Positions 53,840-63,253 of a DNA stretch of 64,000 nt are shown in pieces (positions within the stretch are counted from its first letter, which is position 1; each line of letters opens with the position of its first letter). The translations under genes and the position numbers were made by a program. The stretch is from positions 124,001 through 188,000 of the forward strand of contig JAGPYM010000047.1 of assembly GCA_020736575.1 (NCBI GenBank), read 5' to 3'. Origin of the DNA: Thelonectria olida (lineage: Eukaryota > Ascomycota > Sordariomycetes > Hypocreales > Nectriaceae). The notes beneath the pieces are model-generated. The model was not told the origin of the DNA. It ran no database searches and saw only the letters and a list, made by a program, of their open reading frames with translations.

Positions 53840-54844
53840 TTTGCTTATGTGCGCACTCTAAAGCTCGTCTAGTGGTTCTAGGGTCCGTACCGCTCGCCTG
53901 AGTGCCACGCGACGCGTGGCCCGTGACTAGGTCTATCCGTCGACAGCTCTCCCTTATCCAGTACATATTGGTGGAAGTTAAGAGCAAGCGGAAGTACTGC
54001 TCCCGACCAATGATAGGTCTGAGCGAAGTCCAGGATCTGCCTCATAAACATGAGCAGGATAGGGACCGCCTTAGGGTACTTGTCGCCGACGAGGTATCCT
54101 ATGGCCGCCAGATAGGTAAGGAAGCAGCCGGTCCACATTCGGGGGTTGGGACCCCAGTCCTTAAGCGATGACGCTGCCTTCTCGAAGCCTACTGTGCCTC
54201 CTGACTCGATCATCTTGAAGACCCTGTCCTCCTGATCTAGATCGGTGACTGACTTCTCTTTGAAGCGTATGAGTTCGGCCGCCTTCAACTTCCTCTCGAA
54301 GACGCGGGTAAGAAGGGCGGCGGAGACACCCGGGAAGATGTCGATGAGTGGTTTTACTTCGGGGGGTGGCTCACGGGTTTCCTCCTGGTTATCCTCGTCA
54401 TTTCGCAGGTTCCCGTGAGGCCTCCTCCGACGGAGGTCAATCTCAGCTACATCCATCTCAAGGCGCCTGGCCCTGTCCCTCTGTATCTGTCCTAGCCAAC
54501 TGGCGCGGTCGGCCGCGCTCATGGTCTCCCATATGTGGGCTGGAGGCCATCGGAGCCCTGTGGGGCAGGCGTGACAGTGCTGGACTGGTTGGAGGACGTC
54601 ATCGTGGAGGTGGAAAATGATATATCAAGGCTTATTGGTGCTGTAGTCGTAGAAGAACAACTTGAAAATTGGAAAAATCGAGTCTTGACTGCGTGAGAGA
54701 TGACGAGCTACTTGCAGAGGCGAGCAATTGACTCTCGTGAGGCAGTTGCAGGAGGGGAAGAACCCCTCAGTGAGCCCTCCAAGCGGGGGAGCTTATTCTG
54801 CAGTGTGGTCATCACGTGAGGCAACCCCAATAAAACTACCCCCT
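53840..54844 (-). mobile_element. Gag-like transposable element, copy 2
   Basis: 54065-54844 repeats 24633-25412 at high identity. This copy extends further on its 3' side, to about 53878, and so shows more of the protein: KAVPILLMFMRQILDFAQTY, HWSGAVLPLALNFHQYVLDK and a stop at 53878. A 2-bp deletion near codon 20 (about 54550) puts the original start out of frame, so the open frame begins at MSAADRASW (54522). The W...A..LNFHQYVL pattern again suggests a gag-like nucleocapsid ORF. No reverse transcriptase or integrase is near. Confidence 0.6.
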
Positions 54845-55029
54845 CATTCATATGATTGATATCAAGCCCTCATCATCCCGTGCTCCTTTCGTTGCCCGTC
54901 GCAGAGTGCCCCAGTCCCGTTGCAGTTAGCTGTTGTGAGCGCTGGCTGCATCTTGACAGATCGGAAAAGCCAGCTAAAAAGCCACAGTCTGGTCCAATCA
55001 TCCAGCAGCTCGGACTACAAATCTCGATC

Positions 55030-55281
55030 ATGTGCACGCAGACAGCTTCCGTGACGATATACCGGAAGTGTAGGCATAGGACTGAAGGCGAACCAGTCAT
55101 TGACTACTGCGACGTTTATCCCTATAGTCGGAGTTGCTTGAATCCGCTGTACAATCCATTAGTCCCAGATAGAGAGGCGGATACGTGGTGTCAAAATTGC
55201 GTCACAGCAGGCAAGGGCCAAAAGTTATGGGCAAAGGTGCGTCTGGTCTGCTTGGACTGTCTAGGGTGCTTCTGTCCTTAG
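55030..55281 (+). CDS. Small Cys-rich fungal protein (83 aa), hypothetical
   Basis: The frame from 55030 (MCTQTASVTIY) encodes a small protein with spaced Cys/His: YRKCRHRTEGEPVIDYCD, YSRSCLNPLYN and DTWCQNCVTAGKG. This resembles short uncharacterised proteins common in filamentous fungi with a CxH...C...CxxC module that may bind zinc. The last 15 residues (ending DCLGCFCP) could be a read-through of an intron. I chose the internal Met because the upstream in-frame part (from 54856) lacks family character. There is no signal peptide. Confidence 0.45.
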   Translation: MCTQTASVTIYRKCRHRTEGEPVIDYCDVYPYSRSCLNPLYNPLVPDREADTWCQNCVTAGKGQKLWAKVRLVCLDCLGCFCP

Positions 55282-55769
55282 GGGAGAAGCGGGAACAGCA
55301 TTGGAGAAGGGAGCAATCATCTTTCAAATTGGGAGCAGTAACTGGCTGGTCAGTGAAGGCTGAACAGGCTTTGCGGCCAGAAAGATTGAGCAATGCTATG
55401 TAATAGAAAAGGCAATGGAGAGCAGGACAGGAGGGGCGGGGCCCGATTAACGCCTCGGAGGCGGGTCACTAAACCCACGTTCACCCCCGGGAAGCAGATC
55501 TCAAGGATGATGACTCGAAGTTCCTCATCATGCTATGTAATGGGTTAGGTATGAACATACATTCCGTGACAAATGCAAGTGAGAATTCGAGTCGTTTCGA
55601 AGCAATCCATTCGTATTACGGTTGTCAGTCCGAGTGCGTGGGACATCATAGAGTTTATCGAAAGTGAGGAAGAAGTCAGAGGCTAGCCCCGGTAAGTAGG
55701 ACCACCGGGTTTTCGATGGACCCAGAGTTCGATGACTCAACCCCACCAAAAATAGCAAAAAAGTCACTT
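55282..55769. other. No gene seen
   Basis: Nothing is recognised between the small Cys-rich frame and the AT-rich block. Confidence 0.4.
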
Positions 55770-56085
55770 TCTAACTAAATAGGGAAAATAGATAGAAGGT
55801 TTCTAAAAATAGATAAAAATAGATAAAAATAGTAATAATAAATATATAATTTTATATATAAAGTAAAACAAGCTTAATAGTATTCTTTTTAGTATTAAAG
55901 TTAAAAATACTTAAATGTTAAGATTTATTATATAAATTATATATGAAATCTTAACATTACATATATATGAATGTTAGCTTATATAGTGAACATAAAAATA
56001 ATTTAAAAATAAATTTAATATATATATTTAAATTTAGATAAATATAAGTTATTTATTGTTTATAAAACTTGTCACGGCCCAGACT
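55770..56085. repeat. Extremely AT-rich block
   Basis: About 300 bp consists almost wholly of A and T, with tandem-like AAAATAGATA units at 55802-55832 followed by TATATA-rich sequence. The boundaries with normal-GC sequence are sharp. It may be RIP-mutated or transposon-derived spacer. No coding potential. Confidence 0.75.
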
Positions 56086-56320
56086 GGACCTGTTGAATAG
56101 TGGCAAAAGGAAGCTTGAAAGGTTGATAAATATTGTCATCAAAGATGACAGTTGCCACCTATTGCCACAGGCTTATCAAGCAGCTTCCAGTTGATTCTAT
56201 AAAAGGCATATAAAGCTGGCTCTGAAATCTCAAGCAATAAGCAGGAGAAGGAATTCAATCACAATTTCACCCAAATATCTGACAGGCTCAGGATTATGGC
56301 CGATCGCGGTAGCTAAGCCG

Positions 56321-56761
56321 TTGATGAACCCGATGATCTCTCAGCTGCCTAGAACACTCAAAGCAATTCATCTCTCAAAAAAGAGTCAGTCAGTCAGTTC
56401 TTTAAAGACCTCTCAACGGTCTAGTCATATTAGAAAGGCGCTATACAGCATGCCTCAGTCGGTGGTTGCGGACAGAACAGCCCGGGTGTTATTTCACAAA
56501 ATTGGCCAAAGTTTGGACAGCAAGAACGTCACATTAGCAGCCCAGAGCCTCAAGATTTCACAACTATTAGTTGAAAATGAAGAATTACGACCTAAAAAGA
56601 AGCGGAAAGTTCATCCAGATCTAAATCATGCCTTCGTACAGATTAAAGAAGTCATCCGGACCAGAAAGCGCATATTTTGGCTTCTAGACCCGCCTGGAAC
56701 ATCACAGAAAGTTGCAGTAATAAAATGGGAAGATATTTGTTTTGAATGGCAGCTAATATAA
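56321..56761 (+). pseudogene. Pogo/Fot transposase C-terminal fragment
   Basis: The frame reads RKALYSMPQSVV, LFHKIGQSLDSKNVTLAAQS, SQLLVENEELRPKKKRKVHP and FVQIKEVIRTRKR. The helical segment followed by a short basic KKKRKV patch and an I-x-x-I tail is typical of the C-terminus of fungal pogo-type transposases. The DNA-binding and catalytic parts are missing. Confidence 0.55.
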
Positions 56762-57624
56762 CTAGAAATGTCATCATTTCATTTCCCTGATGTTGTGTTG
56801 TTGATTAAATCGAGTTTTCCTGACCGTCACAGTGGTGTTGAAAGTGGCCGACTTCCCCAGGTGGCCAACTTCCCGGTGGGTCGACGACTTAAACCTTAAG
56901 CACGCTTTTTAGGGTTATCGGAGGATGAGAATGGGGCCCGTTATTACATGTTGAACCAATCACATTTCACAGATCCCGGCCCACTACCCTGGTCTCGAGT
57001 AGATAACCCCTGTTTCGTATCTTTCCTTTCTATGTACTACTGTACCAAGGGTGCTCCAGACACCGAGGGTTGCGGCTCATGGAGCTCTAAGAATGGCTGG
57101 GATGCCCGCAGCCTCATCAGCCTCATCACCGCCAAGCGGCAACTCGGTGTTTCTGAAGATGGAGACCAGCTAATATACGAACAGAACATATTCTTCCTGC
57201 AAGATTATGTTCAAGATCCACATTATTAAATCTAAGGAAGCAGTTCAATATTTAATACAAGCCAATTGATTTAGTGTGCTATGTCAGTCCTAGATATGTA
57301 TGTCCCTCCAAACTAGTGTAACATAACACTTTGAACAATGAGGGCAAGAACATTCCCACCGCGGATCCGGTTCCGAGGGATGTCGTAGGTGGAGTTGGCT
57401 TGATTGTCCCTTCGTTAGTGTTGATGCCGAGTTCACTGAAGGCGGGTTTGGAGTTGGACATGGCAATAAACGCGGCGATGCGTTAGGAGCCTAGGTACCA
57501 ACGGAATGTGGTTGTAGACTAGGTCTTGTTGACATGCTCGGTATTGAGAGGGGGGGGAGCGTGACTAGTCGATAGTCGGGACTCAAGATAGGTTCTTGGC
57601 AGCCAGCTGAGGGTGTATTGTCGG
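56762..57624. other. No gene recognised
   Basis: An open run at 56948-57229 (plus) has no domain. It is bounded on the right by the hAT element. Confidence 0.35.
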
Positions 57625-60600
57625 CAGCGCTGCCCACAGATCAAATGCAATCAAACAAACTGCCAAACAAATCAATCAAATATGCCAAAATCTTATTTCA
57701 AATCAAACAAATCCAAAACCCTGGATTTGAAATAACATTTGATATATTTGATACATTATATATGATCAATGGTCGAATCTGCCAGGCTGTCGAGCGTGTC
57801 TTTGCAGCTTACCCGGAACCTGGTGGATGTCCGGGTCTGGTGAGCGGATCTGGCCAATCAGAGTCATTACTCAGACCTTTCATTAGTGCGTTACCCCCAG
57901 CAGGGCCTTCAAGCTGGCTAAAGAGAAGGTAGCTTCTTAACTTTCACGTCCCTCGCCCCCACAACATCAAACCGCGTCGGTGCCAGTCTGTTTACCTCTC
58001 CTCGACGCGTGCCATTCCTTACCGATCGACGCCTAACCCGATGGAATCCAACGACATCATGCTTCCTTCTCCACCCTCCGCCTTTGCTCTTCTCCGCCCA
58101 CCGAAAAATCTGGCAAGTCAATTCGAGCTGACGACGCGGGTGGCTTCACCAGACCACCCTACCGTTGCAGATCTTCCGCGAGCAGTATGGAGGAACAAAC
58201 GAAATGTTTTGGAAGAGTCCTTGTCCCGGAAAGGCTCGAAGGGCCGGAAGAGCTGGATCAAGCGCCATGGATTTTTTCTCGTTGAGACCGACACTGACGA
58301 CAGTCCGTTGAGTCCGTACTGGGCCTGTCGTTTGTGCGACGCGAAGAGTCAGCCCGAGTTCTTCGCCGCTGCTGCTACGAGTTCGGCAGCTGACCACCTC
58401 CGCAAGTATGAGAATGTGACGTCGCGAGCTTGAGCATCATTGACCACATGTAGGTCCCACAGGATCTTCGAGAGCAGTCAAGGCGCCGACACAGACCCGT
58501 CAACCGATGAATCTGAACGGCCCAAGCGACGGCGCTTGCACTACAGCGCCGTACCGCGTGCTAGAGTCAAGATGATCCGAGAACTGAGCCTAGGACTTCT
58601 GATCAACACCAATGCTCCTTTTTCTTTCTTTAGCGATACATTCTTTCAGCAACTCGCCTGGCAACTTGACCCTCACCTATCTGACCAGATATCATGGAGC
58701 CGGCAATCGATGGGCCGTTTGCTGGATGACATGTACGAGTCTAAGAAGGATGAGGTCAAGCAGGAGCTCTCAGATGCCCTTACCAGAATCCATCTAGGGT
58801 TCGACCTGTGGACATCACCCAATCGGCACGCTGTCATGGCAGTCACAGCTCATTTTCTTGACCGCCAGGGCAAGCACCAGTCGCGCCTACTGGCACTCCG
58901 TCGCCAGCTCGGATGTCACAGCGGGGAAAATCTCGCGGTGACGCTTGGGCAAGTTGTGCGTGAATGGAGGATAGAGGATCGAGTTGGAACAGTGATCTCG
59001 GACAACGCATCTTCGAATGATAGCTGTCTTCTGAACTTCTACGGAGATCTCGACGTAGAGATGGGCCCGGCGGACGTTCGGGCTAGACGTATGCGCTGCT
59101 ATGGACATATCTTGAACCTGGTTGCTCGTGCTTTCCTCTACGGCGAAGATTTCGAGGCCTTCGAGGCCGAATCGCAGGTCTTCGACCTTCTCGGCCGGCG
59201 CGAGGATGACCTACGACACTGGAGAAAGAAAGGGCCGGTGGGAAAGCTCCACAATGTTGTCAAGTTCATCAGATCTTCCCCTCAGAGGTGTGAGCTCTTT
59301 AAGAGGATCTCACGCGAGAACGACGAAGCACAAGAATATCTCCTGGCGAGTGAGTCGACGGCAGAGCTAGAGGTCGTCATGAACAACGACACGAGATGGA
59401 ACTCCACTTATCTCATGATCTCTCGAGCGCTCGTCAAGCAGGGAGACATCAGGGCGTTCTTGGTCCATCCAGAGGTGGAGAAATAGCTACCCGAGGCCGA
59501 CATGTTGAAGGGGGATGACTGGAGACTTTTGGCAGAAATCAAACATATCCTTGAGCCATTCTACCTGCAAACTATGAGAACGCAGGGTTGGGGCAGCGAG
59601 GGAGGTAATGGACGACTCTGGGAGGTGATGACAGGCATGGAATACTTGCTGGAACACCTTGAGGATCGGAAGCTATTCTATCATGCTGTTCCAGACGAGG
59701 CAGCCGGAGAGAATACCAACTCGCAGGTCGAGCTAGCCCGAGGGCGACCAGACCGAAATCGGCAGCTTCCTGCTAGATTTAGGGATTGCGAGATGGACAT
59801 ACATCCGCGAAAGTCAATGCAAAGCTCCTTGCCAGGTCGTGGCTCGGGACAATGTGATGATGGATTAGGCAAGCCATCAGGATCATCGGGAGTTGACGAC
59901 ATGGGAAAGGATCACCGATGCTATCTGAGACTCTCCATCATCACCGCCTGGCAGAAACTCAATGAATACTATACCAAGCTTGGAGAGTCACCGTTGTTTG
60001 CCGCATCCATCATTCTCCACCCATCACTGGGCATGAGCTATCTGGAGGTGAATTGGGCGTCGGAAGAACAGCTTGTGTGGGTGAGGGACGCCAAAATTGG
60101 ACTATCTGACTACCTGGACCGCTGGTACCGCTGCAACCGGCCGGTGGACGAGCAGCGAGGGGCAATTGTTGAGACTACGGCATCCCCAAGCGTGCCGCAG
60201 AGAACGCCGGTAGACAGTATGTTCAAGCAGTGGGTGAAGAGCAGGACAGCGAAGACTACAGTGATGGGAAGTGAGCTTGAGCGGTATCTGCGGCTAGAGC
60301 CGCAAGAGACTGAGGATCCAATCGAGTGGTGGATGACTCACCAGGGACAATTCCCGATGGTCAGCCAGTTAGCTCTCGATATACTCGCGATACCGGCGAT
60401 GGCAACTGATTGCGAGAGGTCGTTCAGCCTCGCCAAGTTGACGCTGACGTCGCAGAGGCTTTCGATGACGACGGAAACATTGGAGAAGTTGCAATGCCTG
60501 AAGAATTGGGTCAGACATGGTGCGGTGAAGCTGGGGGCGACAGCAAGTGGGGGAGACGAGGTCTAGTGGGAGATTGGACATAGTAGCATGGAGAGCATAG

Positions 60601-60726
60601 AGGGTAAGATTTGAAATATTTGAAATATTTGAATAAATATTTCAATCAACAAATCCAGCGTTGAGGGTTGCCAAATATCTCAAATATGACCCCGGATTTG
60701 ATTTGTTTGATTTGAGGGCAGCGCTG
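57625..60726 (+). mobile_element. hAT DNA transposon with terminal inverted repeats
   Basis: The left end is CAGCGCTGCCC followed by ATCAAA-rich subterminal repeats. The right end is the inverse GGGCAGCGCTG (60716-60726), also preceded by ATCAAA/TTTGAT words. CAG...CTG ends with many short subterminal ATCAAA repeats fit hAT elements, where the repeats bind transposase. I could not find a matching 8-bp target duplication (left flank ATTGTCG-, right flank GGAGAGGT). The size of about 3.1 kb is typical. The transposase inside has one stop. Confidence 0.8.
58041..60566 (+). pseudogene. hAT transposase gene with a single premature stop
   Basis: Exons 58041-58405 and 58454-60566, with a 48-bp intron (GTATGAG...ATGTAG), give one frame of 825 codons. 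It contains a BED-type zinc finger (WACRLCD...HLRKSH), the hAT RNase-H-like core with FDLWTSPNRHAVMAVTAHFL and VGTVISDNASSND, and CYGHILNLVARAFL. The C-terminal dimerisation region has DPIEWW, LALDILAIPAMATDCERSFS and a closing CLKNWVR segment. The only lesion I see is a TAG at 59484-59486 (after HPEVEK). One C-to-T change from CAG would explain it, as RIP or ordinary mutation would produce. Confidence 0.85.
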
Positions 60727-61448
60727 GGAGAGGTGTCGCGTTCGTCAGTCCGCGCCGTGTTGGCAAGTGAATTCGAGTCCATGACGGAAGGCTAAGATTA
60801 GTGTCAAATAAAAGTAGATGGATAGATGGCGAGTCTGGGGAGATGATGAAAAGCTGGGCTCAGGACAATACTTGGCTACCCCGCGGATCGAACGGGTTTC
60901 CCGGGTAGGGATTCGGGAGTTGAATATCCGTGCGGATATATGCCGGTAATATTCGTACATAGACTACGTAATACGTACGAATAGATACCGACTGCAGCTA
61001 CCGAAAGGCGGGGATGGACGGGAGACAAGGATCATTACTCGGTGTATCAGATAACCTCTTCTACTCGTAGAGAAGGAATCATTTATTTATCAGTGGTATT
61101 AAGAGTTTTAAGTTTTAACAGATGAACTCTCCCTCCCTCCATCTCTCAGCTCCATACGACATATACCTATCACTAATTTCGGTCTACGCAAAACGTTTTA
61201 CTACACGGAAGTATTTGAAGAGAGAGCTGCTAATAGATCTGCTGGCCATCATCTGTTGGACTGTGCACATTGCTTCGTATCCCAAAGGTGTAGCTGAACG
61301 ACAAGGCTGAGATGACAATGTGCGATCGGATTATACTTGCAGGAGCTGACTATAAGGCTTCACATTCACAGGGCTCTGCAGCAAAGTATCTATACAGTAC
61401 ATTCCTTCGCCTTAATAGATTGTGTTCCTTGTCTTTGGGCTCAGTTCC
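60727..61448. other. No gene seen
   Basis: The stretch includes the palindrome-rich GACTACGTAATACGTAC near 60961-60977 and AT-rich sequence, then the 3' flank of the first dehydrogenase gene. Confidence 0.4.
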
Positions 61449-62333
61449 TCAATACTGCGCCGTCTTTCCACCGTCCGACACAAGCGCAACGCCATTCACA
61501 TAGCTCGACATGGTGCTGCTGAGGAAAATGCAAGCCTCGGCAATCTCGTCAGGCAGGCACAGCCGCCCTTGGGGGTTTGCAAAAGGAGCAGCCTTAGTGT
61601 CACCCCCGAGCATCTCTTTGAGATTGTCAAGGAAGGGCGTGTCGACGATGCCCGGGCAGACGGCGTTGACGCGCAGCCCATCGCCGGCGTGATCCACGGC
61701 TGCGCTCCGAGTCATGCCCATGACAGCGTGCTTTGACGCCACATAGGGCATGACGCTCGGCATGGACACAAATCCGCAGACGCTGGCGAAGTTGACAATG
61801 CTCCCAACCTGGCCACGGCGCTCATCCTTCCACATTGTACCAGTCAGCTTGCGAGGCTCCTTGAGCATGACTCGGGCCTCTGCTTGCATGCAGAGTGCCA
61901 CGGCTCGCGCATTAATGTTCATGACCCGATCAAAGTCACTGGTGGGTATTTCGGCCGCTTTCGCTCGGACGTTGACAATGACCTGCAAGTTTTCCTTTTC
62001 GTCAACCCAGCTGATATACGGCGGAAGAACTTTCAACAATGATTTACTCACCCCTGCAGCGTTTGCAGCGCAGTCAAGAGTGCCGAATGCTTTGACTGCC
62101 TCGTCAACCATGTGATTGACCGATGCCTCATCCGTCACGTCGACAGCAACCTCTTTGATGCCGACTTGAGGGAATTCTTCGCGGATGAGTTTTGCCGTCT
62201 CTCCTAGCGACTTTGGATTGACATCTGCCAGAGTGATTCCTTGGATTCCCGCTCGCACATACGCAAGTGATAGCTGCCGGCCAATGCCAGAACCTGCGCC
62301 CGTCACCAATGCATTTCCACTCAAGAGACTCAT
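61449..62333 (-). CDS. Short-chain dehydrogenase/reductase (classical SDR)
   Basis: Starting at MSLLSGNALV (62333), exons 62052-62333 and 61449-61982 give 271 residues. The 69-bp intron is a multiple of three and has no stop, so the unspliced frame is also open; GTGAGT and CTTGCAG mark its ends, and removing it restores the usual NAAGV core. Family motifs are TGAGSGIG (residues 12-19, cofactor binding), NAAG, catalytic Ser in SIVNFASVCG, YVASK (Tyr and Lys), NAVCPGIVDTPF and a C-terminal SDGG. The enzyme would use NAD(P)H to interconvert an alcohol and a ketone; the substrate is unknown. It diverges from the second SDR gene at 63254, which suggests shared regulation or a small pathway. Confidence 0.9.
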   Translation of the reverse strand: MSLLSGNALVTGAGSGIGRQLSLAYVRAGIQGITLADVNPKSLGETAKLIREEFPQVGIKEVAVDVTDEASVNHMVDEAVKAFGTLDCAANAAGVSKSLLKVLPPYISWVDEKENLQVIVNVRAKAAEIPTSDFDRVMNINARAVALCMQAEARVMLKEPRKLTGTMWKDERRGQVGSIVNFASVCGFVSMPSVMPYVASKHAVMGMTRSAAVDHAGDGLRVNAVCPGIVDTPFLDNLKEMLGGDTKAAPFANPQGRLCLPDEIAEACIFLSSTMSSYVNGVALVSDGGKTAQY

Positions 62334-62643
62334 GTTGAATTTGAAGTAGTGGTTAATAAATGATAAATGACTCGTAAATCTATTATGGTTGATAGTGGTA
62401 ATCACGATTGAATCAGTCTTAATTTATGATTAAAACCTGATGCTCTGGCCAACCTGCATCATCAGTGTTTGCCCTGGAACGGCGTGCACGGAAGGCAATG
62501 CTTCCGCAGTGATTTGTTTCCGCCTCGGAGCCCTTAAAGTCCCCCTTTTAGCCTTTCCGATTGATTCGTAAAGTGAAGCCAGTAATGAAATTTGAATTGC
62601 TCGCTTCTCCGAATGTTCCGAACATTCCGTAATCTCGCTTGAT
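62334..62643. promoter_or_regulatory. Upstream region of the first SDR gene
   Basis: This is the proximal part of the divergent intergenic region. No clear operator was recognised; the LTR follows at 62644. Confidence 0.4.
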
Positions 62644-62893
62644 TGTCAGACAATTGGCTCCACAGGGATCATTGATGGCACCAGTCAATTGATGAGAATT
62701 ATCTCAAGAACAAAAGAAATTGAACAGCCATGTGTTCGGGCACAGCTATTTAAGCTCACATCGTTAGGATTGGAGTCCTTGATGCGACAAGCCGGATGTG
62801 AAACCGGATACACGACCCCTAGGTAAGGGCTGCGTTTCATATCCGTCGCACGGCTCGGTAGAGCATAGTGGAACCTGGTGGTGATATGCGACA
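62644..62893 (-). repeat. Solo LTR (250 bp), copy 2, with 5-bp target duplications
   Basis: It has the same length as 6039-6288 in inverted orientation, with TGTC...GACA ends. TTGAT at 62639-62643 and TTGAT at 62894-62898 flank it exactly, so it is a genuine insertion later reduced to a solo LTR. It sits between the two divergent SDR genes and contains a CTATTTAAGC word that could act as a TATA-like element. Confidence 0.88.
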
Positions 62894-62898
62894 TTGAT

Positions 62899-63253
62899 GC
62901 TTCGCGCCAACGAACCCTTACAGGTTGATGGATAGTTTGGAAGCTCGGATAGAGACAAGAGTGCGTTATCAGCCACCTACCATCTAGAGTTAAATGTCAT
63001 TGACAGTAATAATACAGAACATTATGGACAGTCCATTATGCGGGGAAATTCCATTAGATTCTACCCAATAGTACATTCGAATGCTGCCAGCGAGCGCCGT
63101 AAAGCCTCCGGAAAACACCATGGATTACTTTCGGAATGTAGATCCCGACCGCCATGGAATCTAAAGGTCGCGGGTGGTGCCATGTTTAAAAAGTGACCAT
63201 ATATTGATTGACAATGATTTAACCTACCGATGACAACTTGCAATAAATTCAAC
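62899..63253. promoter_or_regulatory. Upstream region of the second SDR gene
   Basis: It contains the proximal promoter of the gene at 63254. No specific site stands out. Confidence 0.4.

Noticed and set aside
56090..56320. LTR starting TGTCACGGCCCAG before the pogo fragment
   Set aside because: No second copy or matching end was found in the window, so it cannot be supported.
62644..62893. Small conserved peptide gene (MSHITTRFHYALP...) present at 6.0 and 62.7 kb
   Set aside because: The conserved open frame is simply the shared LTR sequence read in one frame; the LTR ends and target duplications explain the conservation.
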